Made by a program: the position numbers and the translations under genes. This document shows positions 16,600 to 25,603 of a DNA stretch of 64,000 bases, in pieces. Positions within the stretch are counted from its first letter, which is position 1; the number at the start of each line of letters is the position of its first letter. The DNA is taken from the NCBI GenBank assembly GCA_028819075.1, contig JAPPMM010000017.1, forward strand, positions 1-64,000, in the 5' to 3' direction. The stretch comes from Gammaproteobacteria bacterium. GTDB lineage: Bacteria > Gemmatimonadota > Gemmatimonadetes > Longimicrobiales > Gaopeijiaceae. A model generated the notes under the pieces. The model did not search any database, was not told where the DNA came from, and was given only the letters and a program-made list of their open reading frames with translations.

Positions 16600-17107
16600 C
16601 CTGTTGGGCGCGTTGCGCCGTACGTTTTTCGCCGCTGTGGTTTGCGGTTTGCCGCTTGTGTCCGGCTGCTACACCTACCGTCTGGTGGAGGAAGCGCCGG
16701 TAGGTTCGGTGGCCAGACTGCGCGTACCGATTCAGTCCGCGATCGTCGATCCCAACTCGCCGCCGGAGACGGTGGCCATCGAGGGGCTGATCATCAGCTT
16801 CGGGGATACCATCTCGTTCGAAGCCAGCAATCGGCAGATCATCGGCGCGTTCCGCGAAGTCGTGCAGTACGACACCCTGCAGGTGGCCCGGGACGGGCTC
16901 GCGAGCATCGAGGTGCGCGAGTTCTCGAGGACGCGGAGCGTTGTCCTCGGCGTCGCCGTGGCTGCGGGAACCGCGGGCCTGGCCCTTGCCGCGCTCGGCG
17001 TCGAGGGCGGGGAGGCCGGGGACCGACCCGGCGAGGGAGGCACCCAGAGCTTTACCGCAGGCCTCGCCGTCGGCGTGGGGGCGCTCGGAAGATTGTTCGG
17101 GCGGTAG
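16586..17107 (+). CDS. Small lipoprotein with glycine-rich C-terminal segment
   Basis: The product is about 173 residues from ATG 16586; a GTG at 16577 is possible. The signal ends VSGCYTYR, a lipobox. A beta-rich region follows, then a hydrophobic, Ala/Gly-rich stretch (VLGVAVAAGTAGLALAALGV) and a second Gly-rich segment near the end. It overlaps the previous gene by 14 bases, so the two are probably translated together. I do not recognise the family. It closes the island inserted before rplS. Confidence 0.6.
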   Translation: MWRSDLLGALRRTFFAAVVCGLPLVSGCYTYRLVEEAPVGSVARLRVPIQSAIVDPNSPPETVAIEGLIISFGDTISFEASNRQIIGAFREVVQYDTLQVARDGLASIEVREFSRTRSVVLGVAVAAGTAGLALAALGVEGGEAGDRPGEGGTQSFTAGLAVGVGALGRLFGR

Positions 17108-17163
17108 CGCGAAACATCCATCTCGCGCCGGGGCGTTCGGGACTTGGCGTCCGGACCCCGGCC

Positions 17164-17192
17164 TTCACTGATGAATCGGCTCGCGTTAGCTT
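17164..17192 (+). promoter_or_regulatory. Promoter of rplS-rnhB
   Basis: TTCACT (17164-17169) and TAGCTT (17187-17192) are separated by 17 bases. Transcription from about 17200 would give an 80-base leader for rplS. The cluster probably needs this promoter because the SusC/SusD island separates rplS from trmD. Confidence 0.45.
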
Positions 17193-17201
17193 TTAATGCT
17201 G

Positions 17202-17222
17202 CACAGGAGATTCCTCCCTGTG
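17202..17222 (+). promoter_or_regulatory. Hairpin in the rplS leader
   Basis: cacagg (17202-17207) pairs with cctgtg (17217-17222), and the stem can be extended inward by gag/ctc with one bulge. It lies at the very start of the predicted transcript. L19 leaders that bind the protein are known in other phyla, so autoregulation is a possibility, not a demonstrated fact. Confidence 0.3.
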
Positions 17223-17282
17223 GCGCAACCGCTACGCAATCGATAACGCTTCTCGGCCGAACGGCGCCTGAGGGGGTGGACC

Positions 17283-17633
17283 ATGGGCGATCTGCTGCAG
17301 GAACTCGACAGGGAGCATGTGCGCACCGATCTGCCGGACTTCGCCGCGGGCGACACGGTGCGGGTCCGCTACCGGGTTCGCGAGGGCCGCAAGGAACGAA
17401 TCCAGGTCTTCGAGGGCGTATGCATCGCCCGGCGCGGCGGGGGCATGGGCGAGACCTTCACCGTGCGCAAGATCTCGGGTGGGATCGGGGTGGAGCGCAT
17501 CTTCCCCTACCTGTCGCCCTGGATCGAGGGCGTCGACGTGGTGCGGCGGGGGCGTGTGAGGCGGGCGAAGCTCTACTACCTGCGCGGCTTGCGCGGGAAA
17601 GCGGCGCGCATTCCGGAGAAGCGCACCCGCTGA
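17283..17633 (+). CDS. rplS: 50S ribosomal protein L19
   Basis: L19 sits at the 30S-50S interface. The 116 residues match the family throughout: [46 protein letters not shown] and the basic end [17 protein letters not shown]. The length is standard. It would normally follow trmD directly; here nearly 6 kb of envelope genes intervene. It is followed after four bases by rnhB. Confidence 0.96.
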   Translation: MGDLLQELDREHVRTDLPDFAAGDTVRVRYRVREGRKERIQVFEGVCIARRGGGMGETFTVRKISGGIGVERIFPYLSPWIEGVDVVRRGRVRRAKLYYLRGLRGKAARIPEKRTR

Positions 17634-17637
17634 CACC

Positions 17638-18321
17638 GTGCCGGCGATGACGCCGGGACCAGGCGTTGATTCGGGGCTCCGGATCCCGCTCCACTACGAG
17701 CGCGGGTTCTGGAGCCGCGCTCTTTCGTGGGTCGCGGGCGTGGACGAAGCGGGCCGGGGGCCGCTCGCGGGTCCGGTGGTGGCTGCGGCCGTGGTTCTGC
17801 GGGAAGGAGTCGGCGTGGAGGGAGCGGACGACTCCAAGCGGGTGTCGCGCGAGGAGCGGGAAGAGGTGGCGCGGCGGATCCGGGAGCAGGCGGTCGCGGT
17901 CACCGTGGGGGCCGCATCGGCGCGCGAGATCGACGAGATCAACATCCTGCGGGCAACGGCGCGCGCCATGGAGCGGGCGATTCGCCGCCTGCCCCGACAC
18001 CCCGACCACGTCGTGGTGGACGGTCTGCCGATGCGCGGCCTTGCCTGGCAGCACGAGGCGGTGGTTGGCGGCGACGCCCTGGTGCACTCGGTGGCCTGCG
18101 CCTCCATCGTGGCCAAGGTGTGCCGGGACCGGCTCATGACCCGCCTTGCTCGCCGTTATCCGGAGTACGGCTGGGAGCGGAACATGGGCTACGGCACGGA
18201 GGAGCACCGCGACGCCATCCGGCGCGTCGGCCCCACGCCCCATCACCGGATGACGTTCGGGCTGGAGCAACTGGAACTCCGGATGACGGGAGAGGAAGCG
18301 GGGCCGGGCCCCCCGGTGTAG
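17638..18321 (+). CDS. rnhB: Ribonuclease HII
   Basis: RNase HII nicks RNA-DNA hybrids and removes single ribonucleotides misincorporated into DNA. The acidic active site is readable: Asp36-Glu37 in GVDEAGRGPLAGP, then DDSKR and the Asp in HVVVDGLP, with SIVAKVCRD following. The 227 residues agree with the family. The GTG at 17638 is four bases after rplS; an ATG nine bases further on is an alternative start. Confidence 0.93.
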   Translation: MPAMTPGPGVDSGLRIPLHYERGFWSRALSWVAGVDEAGRGPLAGPVVAAAVVLREGVGVEGADDSKRVSREEREEVARRIREQAVAVTVGAASAREIDEINILRATARAMERAIRRLPRHPDHVVVDGLPMRGLAWQHEAVVGGDALVHSVACASIVAKVCRDRLMTRLARRYPEYGWERNMGYGTEEHRDAIRRVGPTPHHRMTFGLEQLELRMTGEEAGPGPPV

Positions 18322-18346
18322 ATGGCTCGGAGGGCGGACTGCCATG

Positions 18347-18352
18347 TATTAT
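18347..18352 (+). promoter_or_regulatory. -10 element of tRNA-Lys
   Basis: TATTAT ends six bases before the mature tRNA 5' end. The -35 region is poor, so the gene may also be read through from rnhB. Confidence 0.4.
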
Positions 18353-18358
18353 TGCGTC

Positions 18359-18431
<73 letters not shown>

Positions 18432-18524
18432 TGAGAGGAGACGCCGCGCGAAGGCCGGCTGCGGCCGAGGGGACAGGGAAGCGGACGGGGCGGGCTGAAC
18501 AGAGGCGGAGCAAGGGGACAGGCG

Positions 18525-19535
18525 ATGATGATGGCAGCATCCAGTGGAAAAAGGAGGCCGCACCGAGGCGTGTGGGTCGGGCTCGCGGGCCTGCTCCTGA
18601 CCGTGGTGCTGGGGTTGGCGTTTCTCATACTTCGGGAAGCGCCGCTGCCGGAGCTTGCGCCGGTCGAGGTGGGTTGGGAACCCGCTCTGCCCGTTCAGGG
18701 CCATCTCTTCCTCATCCGCGTGACGGCGCCGGGGGTGGACGGCATGGTGTCGGCCGCGGGAGAGGCCGGAGGCGAGGAGCTGCACTTCCAGCAGGACGGC
18801 TCCGTGTCGACGCCCCCCGCGCCGACGCCCGCGGACGAGGAGGCCGCCGCAGACGACGAAACACTCGCCACCACCGTGCTGGTGAGCCTGGCGCCGGTTC
18901 CCATCGGAGCCACCGATTCCATCGACGCCTGGGTCACGGCGAGCTACGCCGACGGCCGCACCCAGACCGACTCGCTGCGCATCGCAATCGTGGCGGGGGA
19001 GTACGAGCACGAGCGCCTGACCGTGGCGCCGCGCTTCGGGTCGCCGCTGAACGAGGAGGACCAGGCGCGGCTGCGGAGCGACCAGGCCAAGGCCAACCAG
19101 GTGGCGCGCGAGGCGCACGCGACCCCGCGGCTGTGGAGTCCGCAGGTGGTGCTTCCGCGCGACTCCCGCGTGACCAGCGGCTTCGGCACCGGCCGCGAGT
19201 TCAACGGCCAGATCTCCAGCCGCCACATGGGGCTCGACCTGGCCGGGGTCCCCGGTGACACGGTCCGCGCGGCGGCCGACGGGGTGGTGGCGCTGGTGGA
19301 CGGCTTCCTGCTGGCGGGCAACATCGTCTACCTGAACCACGGCGGCGGGCTGCTGACCGGCTACTTTCACCTGAGCGGACAGCTGGTGGAGGCGGGCGAC
19401 ACGGTCACTGCCGGGAGCCCCATCGGGCTGGTCGGGGCCACCGGCCGGGTCACCGGCCCGCACCTGCACTGGGTGGTGCGCTACGGCACCACCAGCGTCG
19501 ATCCCCGCAGCCTGCTGGCGCTGTCCGGGAATTGA
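18525..19535 (+). CDS. M23-family metallopeptidase, membrane anchored
   Basis: The 336-residue protein has one N-terminal membrane segment (about 17-37), a beta-rich and low-complexity stretch with an acidic/Pro part (APTPADEEAAADDE), and a C-terminal LytM/M23 domain. The zinc ligands are visible as HMGLDL (H-x3-D) and HLHW, so the enzyme should be active on peptidoglycan cross-links in the periplasm, or act as an amidase activator. It ends in a TTGA overlap with the next gene. Confidence 0.88.
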   Translation: MMMAASSGKRRPHRGVWVGLAGLLLTVVLGLAFLILREAPLPELAPVEVGWEPALPVQGHLFLIRVTAPGVDGMVSAAGEAGGEELHFQQDGSVSTPPAPTPADEEAAADDETLATTVLVSLAPVPIGATDSIDAWVTASYADGRTQTDSLRIAIVAGEYEHERLTVAPRFGSPLNEEDQARLRSDQAKANQVAREAHATPRLWSPQVVLPRDSRVTSGFGTGREFNGQISSRHMGLDLAGVPGDTVRAAADGVVALVDGFLLAGNIVYLNHGGGLLTGYFHLSGQLVEAGDTVTAGSPIGLVGATGRVTGPHLHWVVRYGTTSVDPRSLLALSGN

Positions 19536-20668
19536 AGAACCCCGACGTCGTCATCGCCGGCGCCGGCATCATGGGCGCCTCCTGCGCCTGGCACCTGGCC
19601 CGCCGCGGGCTGCGCGTGCTGGTGGCCGAGATGGACGTGGCGCCCGCCATGGGCTCCACCGGCAGGAGCGCCGCCGGCGTGCGCGTCCAGTTCACGACCG
19701 CCGCGAACATCGGCCTCTCGATGTACTCCCTCCCCGTCTACCGGGAATTCCCGGAGCGCCACGGCCACGAGGTCGGCTACCGGGACATCGGCTACCTGCT
19801 CCTGGTGCCCCACGACAAGTGGGAGCGGCACCTGGAGTCGGTCGCGCTGCAGAAGAGCCTGGGAGCGCCCGTGGAGGTGGTCGACCCGGGCGACGCCCAG
19901 CGCTACGTCGACTTCGAGACGGAAGGGCTGGCGGGCACCACCTACGGGCCGTGGGACGGGGTGATCGACCCCCACATGGCCACCCACGCCTGGGTGGCGA
20001 TGGGCCGGGAGCTGGGGGTGCGCTACCGGTTCTCCTCCCCCGTGACCGGGGTGAGGGCGGAAGGGAAGAGGTGGCGGGTCGAGTGCGGCCGCGAAGTCTT
20101 CTCGTGCGCGCACTTCGTGAACGCCGGGGGTGCGTGGTCGGGAACGGTCGCGGAGCTGGCCGGGCTGCATCTCCCCGTGGGGCCGAAGCGCATCAACATC
20201 TTTCTCAGCGCGCCCGTGCGCGACACGCGCACCTATCCCCTCACCATCGACCTCGCCACTGGCGTGTACCTGCGCAGCGAAGGCGACCGCGTACTCTTCG
20301 GCCTCGACGATCTTACCCAGGCGTACGGCTTCACCGAAGGAGTGAACTGGGAGTGGCTCGAGCACGTTTTTCTCACTGGCGTCGAGCGCTTCCCCTGGTG
20401 GGAGGACCTCGGGGTCGACCGCCGCGGGAGCTGGTGGGGGTACTACGGCGTCACCCCGGACAACAGCCCGATCATCGGTTTCAATCCGGGCGCTCGTGGA
20501 TGGATCGACGCGTGCGGCTTCTCCGGACACGGGATTATGCACGCCCCGGCCACCGGGCTCGCGGTGTCGGAGCTGATCGCGGACGGCGAGGCGCACACCG
20601 TCGACGTGACCGCCTTCCGCCACGGCCGTTTCGGTGACGACATCCCGGTCGAGGCCAACATCTTTTGA
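19532..20668 (+). CDS. FAD-dependent oxidoreductase, DAO family
   Basis: This 378-residue flavoprotein starts at a TTG overlapping the previous stop. It has the dinucleotide-binding motif GAGIMGASCAWHLARRG at the N-terminus and, near the end, the DAO-type segment DNSPIIGFNPGARGWIDACGFSGHGIMHAP. The family oxidises amines such as sarcosine, glycine or D-amino acids; the closest architecture is sarcosine oxidase beta-like or glycine oxidase-like. No folate or partner subunit lies nearby, so the substrate is open. Confidence 0.85.
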   Translation: MKNPDVVIAGAGIMGASCAWHLARRGLRVLVAEMDVAPAMGSTGRSAAGVRVQFTTAANIGLSMYSLPVYREFPERHGHEVGYRDIGYLLLVPHDKWERHLESVALQKSLGAPVEVVDPGDAQRYVDFETEGLAGTTYGPWDGVIDPHMATHAWVAMGRELGVRYRFSSPVTGVRAEGKRWRVECGREVFSCAHFVNAGGAWSGTVAELAGLHLPVGPKRINIFLSAPVRDTRTYPLTIDLATGVYLRSEGDRVLFGLDDLTQAYGFTEGVNWEWLEHVFLTGVERFPWWEDLGVDRRGSWWGYYGVTPDNSPIIGFNPGARGWIDACGFSGHGIMHAPATGLAVSELIADGEAHTVDVTAFRHGRFGDDIPVEANIF

Positions 20669-20733
20669 GGGCAGGGCAGGGGCCGTACATTCCCCGGCGG
20701 CGGATTCCACCGCCACGGCCCACGGGAGGGGTA

Positions 20734-21987
20734 GTGAATCCAGTGAGATGGCTCCGTAGCGCGCTCATACTTCTCCCGGTGCTGCTACCAGCGATGGCCG
20801 AAGCCCAGGAGGCGGGGGAGGCGGAAGCAACGGGCAGCGTGTTCGGCCGCATTCTCGACCAGGACACCTTCCAGCCGGTGGCAGGGGTGGTGGTCCGCAT
20901 TACCGTCCCGGACGGAGTCCTGCAGGACATCTCGGGCCCGAGCGGCACCTTTCTCATCGACGATGTCCCCGTGGGCGAGCGCGTGGTGGTCATGGAGCAC
21001 ATCGCCTACGGCGAGTACGCGCAGCACGTGGGCGTGGAGACGGGCAGGGACCTGAGGATCGAGGCGTACATGTCGCCGCGCGCCATTCAGTTCCAGCCCC
21101 TCGTCGTGGAGGCGCTGAGCGAGGTCGAGCGCCGCCGCCTTACCTCCGGGTTCAGCGTCAATGAAATTCCCGCCGAGGAAATCGAGCAGGCGGCTCAGAC
21201 CGGCCAGCACCTCGGGGACCTGCTGCGCGGCGGCGTGTCCGGCATACGAGTGCGCGGCGGCATCCGGCCCGGCGACGACCTGTGCGTGGAGTACCGGGGC
21301 AGCGGAGCCGGCGTCTGCGACGAGGTCGCCGTCTACCTGGACGGAGTCGCGGTGGCGGAGCCCGGACAGATCTACGCGAGCCTCTCGCTGGACGATATCG
21401 ATCGGGTGGAGGTTCTTTCGCCCCTGGAGGCAGTCGTCCGCTTCGGCGACCGGGGGGCGAGAGGCGCGCTGCTGATCGAGTCGCGGGTGCCGAGCCTTCC
21501 GGAGCGGCAAAACCCGTTCCGTACCTCTCCGACGCGAGGCTGGGACTGGTCGCTCGAGGAGGAGCCGCACCCGTCCGCGAAAGTGTTCGGGAACACGATC
21601 CTTGCCAACGCCCTGGGCGTGGGGCTCGGCTACCTGGCCCTGAGGCAGTGCGTGGGGACCGTAGCCACCGACCAGGGCACGCGGTTCGACACCCAGTGTG
21701 GAGCTCTGACCACGATGGGGACCGGCGTGTTTGCGCTAAGCCTGCCCGGCGCCGTCGGCGGCATCGCCGCGACGCGATCCGGAAGCACGAGGCGATCGCG
21801 TGGCCGCATCTTTCACGTCGCCATGGCCGGACTGATCTCGACCACCGCCGGATACGTGATGCTGATGCACGGCGAGGATCCGGAATACAGGAACAACGGC
21901 CTCCGGATCGGGGGACTGCTCACGATGACGGTGGGCACGCCGTTGCTGCTGACCATTTCCGACCGCTTCTTCCGGTCCCTGCGCTAA
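20734..21987 (+). CDS. Exported protein with carboxypeptidase-regulatory-like and TonB-plug-like domains
   Basis: About 417 residues from the GTG at 20734, chosen because GGAGGG lies just upstream. A signal peptide ends AMAEAQE. Next come a beta-sandwich carboxypeptidase-regulatory-like domain (about 28-110) and a segment resembling a TonB receptor plug (GQHLGDLLRGGVSGIRVRGG, VAVYLDGVAV, DDIDRVEVLSPLEAV). Instead of a long barrel it ends with about 150 residues holding two or three hydrophobic segments. It is far too short for a TonB transporter, so it may be a plug-only signalling or docking protein. Confidence 0.7.
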   Translation: MNPVRWLRSALILLPVLLPAMAEAQEAGEAEATGSVFGRILDQDTFQPVAGVVVRITVPDGVLQDISGPSGTFLIDDVPVGERVVVMEHIAYGEYAQHVGVETGRDLRIEAYMSPRAIQFQPLVVEALSEVERRRLTSGFSVNEIPAEEIEQAAQTGQHLGDLLRGGVSGIRVRGGIRPGDDLCVEYRGSGAGVCDEVAVYLDGVAVAEPGQIYASLSLDDIDRVEVLSPLEAVVRFGDRGARGALLIESRVPSLPERQNPFRTSPTRGWDWSLEEEPHPSAKVFGNTILANALGVGLGYLALRQCVGTVATDQGTRFDTQCGALTTMGTGVFALSLPGAVGGIAATRSGSTRRSRGRIFHVAMAGLISTTAGYVMLMHGEDPEYRNNGLRIGGLLTMTVGTPLLLTISDRFFRSLR

Positions 21988-21992
21988 GGCCC

Positions 21993-23594
21993 ATGACACG
22001 TCTTTCCGTCCGTCGCGCGCTCGTCTTCTGTTTGGCCGCCACCGTTCTGCCCGCCGGTGCGGGAGCCCAGTCGCTCCCGCTTTCCGAAGCCACCATCGCG
22101 GACATCAACGCGGCCTTCGACGCGGGTTCGCTCACCGCCGAGGGGCTGGTCGAACTCTACCTGGCGCGCATCGAGGCCTACGACGACCAGGGGCCGATGC
22201 TCAACGCCGTCCTTACGCTCAACCCGCGTGCGCTCGAGAGGGCGCGGGCCCTGGACGAGGAACGACGCACCCGGGGCCCCCGGTCGCTGCTGCACGGCAT
22301 CCCGGTGTTGCTCAAGGACAACGTCGACACGGACGACATGCCCACGACCGCGGGGTCGCTCCTGCTGAAGGGTTCGATTCCGCCCGACGACGCGTTCATC
22401 GTGCGCAAGCTCCGGGAGGCGGGAGCCATCATCCTGGCCAAGCTCAACATGAGCGAGTTCGCGTCGGGCGTGCAGCTCAGCTCCATCGACGGGCCCATGC
22501 GGAACCCGCACGACCTTACCCGCAACCCGTCCGGTTCCTCCGGCGGCACCGGCGTGGCCATCGCTGCGTCCTACGGGCAGCTCGGGATCGGCACCGACAC
22601 CGGAGGCTCGGTGCGCGGCCCTTCCACCGCCAACGGCATCGCCGGGCTCAAGCCCACACACGGGCTGCTCAGCCGGGACGGCATCGTGCCGCTCGCGCTC
22701 TCCTTCGACACGGCCGGCCCCATGGCCCGCCACGTCTACGACGTCGCGGCGATGATGAACGTGATGGTCGGCGTGGACCCCGCCGACGAGGCGACGCTGG
22801 CCAGCGAGGGGCGCTACGAGACCGACTACACCGCATTCCTGGACGCGGACGCGCTGGATGGCGCACGCATCGGCGTCGCGCGCGACTTTCTGGGCTACGA
22901 CGACGAGGTCGACTGGATCATCGAGGCTGGGCTCGATGCCATGCGCGCAGCCGGGGCGACGGTGGTGGACGTGCGCTACCCGCCGTGGCTGCTCGAGGCC
23001 AAGGCGCAGTACTACCAGACCATCCGCTGGCGCGAGTTCAAGCCGCAGATCGAGGCGTACCTCGCCGACCTGGCGCCGGGATATCCGCGCACGCTCGAGG
23101 AGATGATCGAGCGTGCCACGAAGATCCTCGCGGCTCCGCCCGAGGGCGGTGTCCCCAACCCCACGCGCTGGACCCTCTTCGAGCAGGAGCTGAACACCGG
23201 CACTCCGGACGACTACCTGTACAGGGCCATGTACGACCACGGCCTGCCGCTGGTGCGCGCCAACCTGGAGGGGCTGCTGGACGCGAACGACCTCGACGCC
23301 ATCGTCTATCCCACTTCGCCGACCCGGCCCGGACAGGCGGGGGTCTACCGGGGTTCCTCGTCTCCCAACCCTTCGCCGTCCGCGACCAACCTGGCCAACC
23401 TGAGCGGGCTTCCCGACCTGATCGTGCCGGCCGGCTACACGAGCAATCGCCTGCCCGTCGGGATCTCGTTCTTCGGCCGGCCCTTCAGCGAGGGCCGGCT
23501 GTTCGCCCTGGGCTACGCCTTCGAGCAGGCGACGAAGGTGCGCCGCGATCCGGTGCACGCGCCGGCGCTTCCCGGAGAGGTGATCCGGCGCTGA
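21993..23594 (+). CDS. Exported amidase, amidase-signature family
   Basis: The 533-residue enzyme has an N-terminal signal peptide (ending PAGAGAQS) and the full Ser-cisSer-Lys triad: Lys108 in LLKDNVD, Ser182 in GSSGG and nucleophile Ser206 in GTDTGGSVRGPS. The spacing between the serines (24) is as in the family. It hydrolyses amides in the periplasm or outside; the specific substrate is unknown. It starts five bases after the previous gene's stop. The same family includes Glu-tRNA amidotransferase GatA, but the signal peptide rules that out. Confidence 0.9.
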   Translation: MTRLSVRRALVFCLAATVLPAGAGAQSLPLSEATIADINAAFDAGSLTAEGLVELYLARIEAYDDQGPMLNAVLTLNPRALERARALDEERRTRGPRSLLHGIPVLLKDNVDTDDMPTTAGSLLLKGSIPPDDAFIVRKLREAGAIILAKLNMSEFASGVQLSSIDGPMRNPHDLTRNPSGSSGGTGVAIAASYGQLGIGTDTGGSVRGPSTANGIAGLKPTHGLLSRDGIVPLALSFDTAGPMARHVYDVAAMMNVMVGVDPADEATLASEGRYETDYTAFLDADALDGARIGVARDFLGYDDEVDWIIEAGLDAMRAAGATVVDVRYPPWLLEAKAQYYQTIRWREFKPQIEAYLADLAPGYPRTLEEMIERATKILAAPPEGGVPNPTRWTLFEQELNTGTPDDYLYRAMYDHGLPLVRANLEGLLDANDLDAIVYPTSPTRPGQAGVYRGSSSPNPSPSATNLANLSGLPDLIVPAGYTSNRLPVGISFFGRPFSEGRLFALGYAFEQATKVRRDPVHAPALPGEVIRR

Positions 23595-23632
23595 GCGCGG
23601 CGATCCTCCCCTTCATTCACCAGCCCACGCGA

Positions 23633-23649
23633 ACTCGACTCCGTCGAGT
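23633..23649. repeat. Short hairpin between amidase and desaturase
   Basis: actcgac (23633-23639) pairs perfectly with gtcgagt (23643-23649) around three bases. There is no T-tract. It could be a pause or processing site. Confidence 0.35.
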
Positions 23650-23676
23650 GACCCGGCTCGACGCAAGAGGCAACCC

Positions 23677-24696
23677 ATGACCCCCGCCCCCGACCGCGAG
23701 AAGGTCGCCCGCTGGAACGCCATCCTCAAGCCCTACTGGGGGCCGGACACCGGCGCCAGCGTTCGCCAGCTGCTCACCTCGGCGATCCCCTTCGTGGTGC
23801 TCTGGTACGCGACCCTGCGCAGCCTGGAGGTGAGCTACTGGCTGACCGTCCTGCTCGCGATGCCCACCGCCGGGTTCATGATGCGCCTCTTCATGATCCA
23901 GCACGACTGCGGGCACGGGTCCTTCTTCCGCTCGCACGCGGCGCGCCAGTGGTTGGGGCGCTGCATCGGGGTCCTGCTCCTGACCCCGTACGACTACTGG
24001 AAGCGCACGCACGCGTACCATCACGCGCATTCGGGGGATCTCGATTTCCGCGGCTTCGGCGACATCGACACCTTCACCGTGCGCGAGTACCTGGCGTGGC
24101 CCTGGTATCGCCGTCTGCGCTACCGGCTGTACCGGCATCCGTTCGTGCTCTTCGTACTGGGCCCCCTGTTCATCTTCCTCATCAAGCACCGGTTTCCGTG
24201 GGATGTGCCGGCGCGATGGAAGCAGGCGTGGCGCGGGGTCTTCTGGACGAACCTGGTACTGGTGGCCGTGGTGCTTCTGATGGGAGAGACCATCGGATAC
24301 CAGCGCTTTCTGCTGACCCACGCGCCGGTTCAGCTCTTCGCCACTACGGCCGGCGTCTGGATGTTCTACGTGCAGCACCAGTTCGAGCAGACCTACTGGG
24401 ACAGGCACGAGGAGTGGGACTACTACGATGCGTCGCTCTACGGAAGCTCGTATCTCGTGCTTCCCGCCCCGCTCCGGTGGCTGTCGGCGAACATCGGCTT
24501 CCACCACGTGCACCACATGAGCATGCGCATCCCCAACTACAAGCTGCAGAGGGCGCACGAGGAGAACGAGGAGTTCCACGTGGTGCGCGAAGTCCGCGTT
24601 CGCGACACGCTGAAGCTCATCAACCTGGCGCTGTGGGACGAGGACAGCCGCCGGCTGATCCGGTTCCGGGATCTGAAGGCGTTGCAGCCCGCGTGA
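23677..24696 (+). CDS. Membrane fatty acid desaturase
   Basis: This 339-residue membrane protein has the three histidine boxes of acyl-lipid desaturases: HDCGH, HAYHH and HHVHH. These hold the di-iron centre. Hydrophobic segments lie between them, as expected for four membrane helices. It introduces a cis double bond into membrane acyl chains using O2 and reductant, most likely omega-6/delta-12 type, though position cannot be read from the sequence. It converges on the GPP34 gene, with 84 bases between and no clear terminator. Confidence 0.9.
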   Translation: MTPAPDREKVARWNAILKPYWGPDTGASVRQLLTSAIPFVVLWYATLRSLEVSYWLTVLLAMPTAGFMMRLFMIQHDCGHGSFFRSHAARQWLGRCIGVLLLTPYDYWKRTHAYHHAHSGDLDFRGFGDIDTFTVREYLAWPWYRRLRYRLYRHPFVLFVLGPLFIFLIKHRFPWDVPARWKQAWRGVFWTNLVLVAVVLLMGETIGYQRFLLTHAPVQLFATTAGVWMFYVQHQFEQTYWDRHEEWDYYDASLYGSSYLVLPAPLRWLSANIGFHHVHHMSMRIPNYKLQRAHEENEEFHVVREVRVRDTLKLINLALWDEDSRRLIRFRDLKALQPA

Positions 24697-24780
24697 GGTC
24701 GGCTCTTCAGCGCGTGCCGCCCGTCTGCCGCTGAGCGCGCGGCGCCCTCGGGCGTTGGGTGATCGGTCGGACGGACGAGG

Positions 24781-25515
24781 TCAGCTGGACGAGGAGGCGG
24801 CGATGCTGGCCACGACGGCGGCCTGAGTGGCGGCCACCGCCGCCTGGGACGCCGCAACTGCCGCCTTGACTGCCTTCTGAGCGGCAATGGCGGGGTGACC
24901 GGCTCCCGCGGTGAAGGGCTCCCCGGCGCTGATGGCTTTCAGCCGCGCTTTGCGCTCCTTGAGTTCCTTGCGCTCGAAATGGATGCGGAGCGAACCGGTG
25001 GCGTGCGCCAGGGAGAGCACGACGCCCAGTCCGGCTTCGATGTCGCCATCGCCCATGATGGCGTCCCGCAGGCCGGCGATGAGCTTGCGCTCGGGTCCCG
25101 GGTCGATGGTGGGATAGAGTTTGCGCCTGAAGACGAGCAGGATCTGCGACTCCTTCGTGCGCAGGATGCCCCGGCGGCAGAGGCCGAGGGCGGTGCGGTG
25201 CCGGAGCCGCTTGAGGTTGCCGAAGGTCGATACCCAGGAAGATGCGCGTCGACGTCTCTTCGAATTGCGAACCCGCTCCAGCGCTTCGGCCATGATCTCG
25301 TCCCGGGGGCGGCCGGTTACCGGCGCGGCCTCGACGAACGCCTTCTTGCTTTCCTCGATGCGAATGACGCCAGCAAGCGCGAGTTCGGCGAGGACGGCTC
25401 CGCCCATGGCGAGATTGTAGAAGCCGGCTCGATAGTCCACGGTGCCCTTGCGGTCGCGGAGCACCAGGAGCAGAAGCTGTTCGTGCAGATGGAGGTCGTG
25501 GCGGGACGATGACAT
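24781..25515 (-). CDS. GPP34 (GOLPH3/Vps74-like) family protein
   Basis: The 244-residue product matches the GPP34 fold: an N-terminal LHLHEQLLLLVLRDRKGTV, a helical middle and a C-terminal region with IMGDGDIEAGLGVVLSLAHATGSLR. In eukaryotes the family binds PI4P at the Golgi; bacterial members are of unknown role. I placed the start at 25515, where the conserved part begins, although no good ribosome binding site precedes it. The C-terminus adds a low-complexity Ala/Val/Ser tail of about 40 residues made of repeated AAxAATQA-like units. It is divergent from the next gene. Confidence 0.78.
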   Translation of the reverse strand: MSSSRHDLHLHEQLLLLVLRDRKGTVDYRAGFYNLAMGGAVLAELALAGVIRIEESKKAFVEAAPVTGRPRDEIMAEALERVRNSKRRRRASSWVSTFGNLKRLRHRTALGLCRRGILRTKESQILLVFRRKLYPTIDPGPERKLIAGLRDAIMGDGDIEAGLGVVLSLAHATGSLRIHFERKELKERKARLKAISAGEPFTAGAGHPAIAAQKAVKAAVAASQAAVAATQAAVVASIAASSSS

Positions 25516-25603
25516 GGGAGGGTGCCCGGGTTGAGGGTCGTCGGGTGCGCTCAGGCCCAATACTCCACACTTTGAACGCCTGTTTCGCAAGCTCGGAGTT
25601 GGC

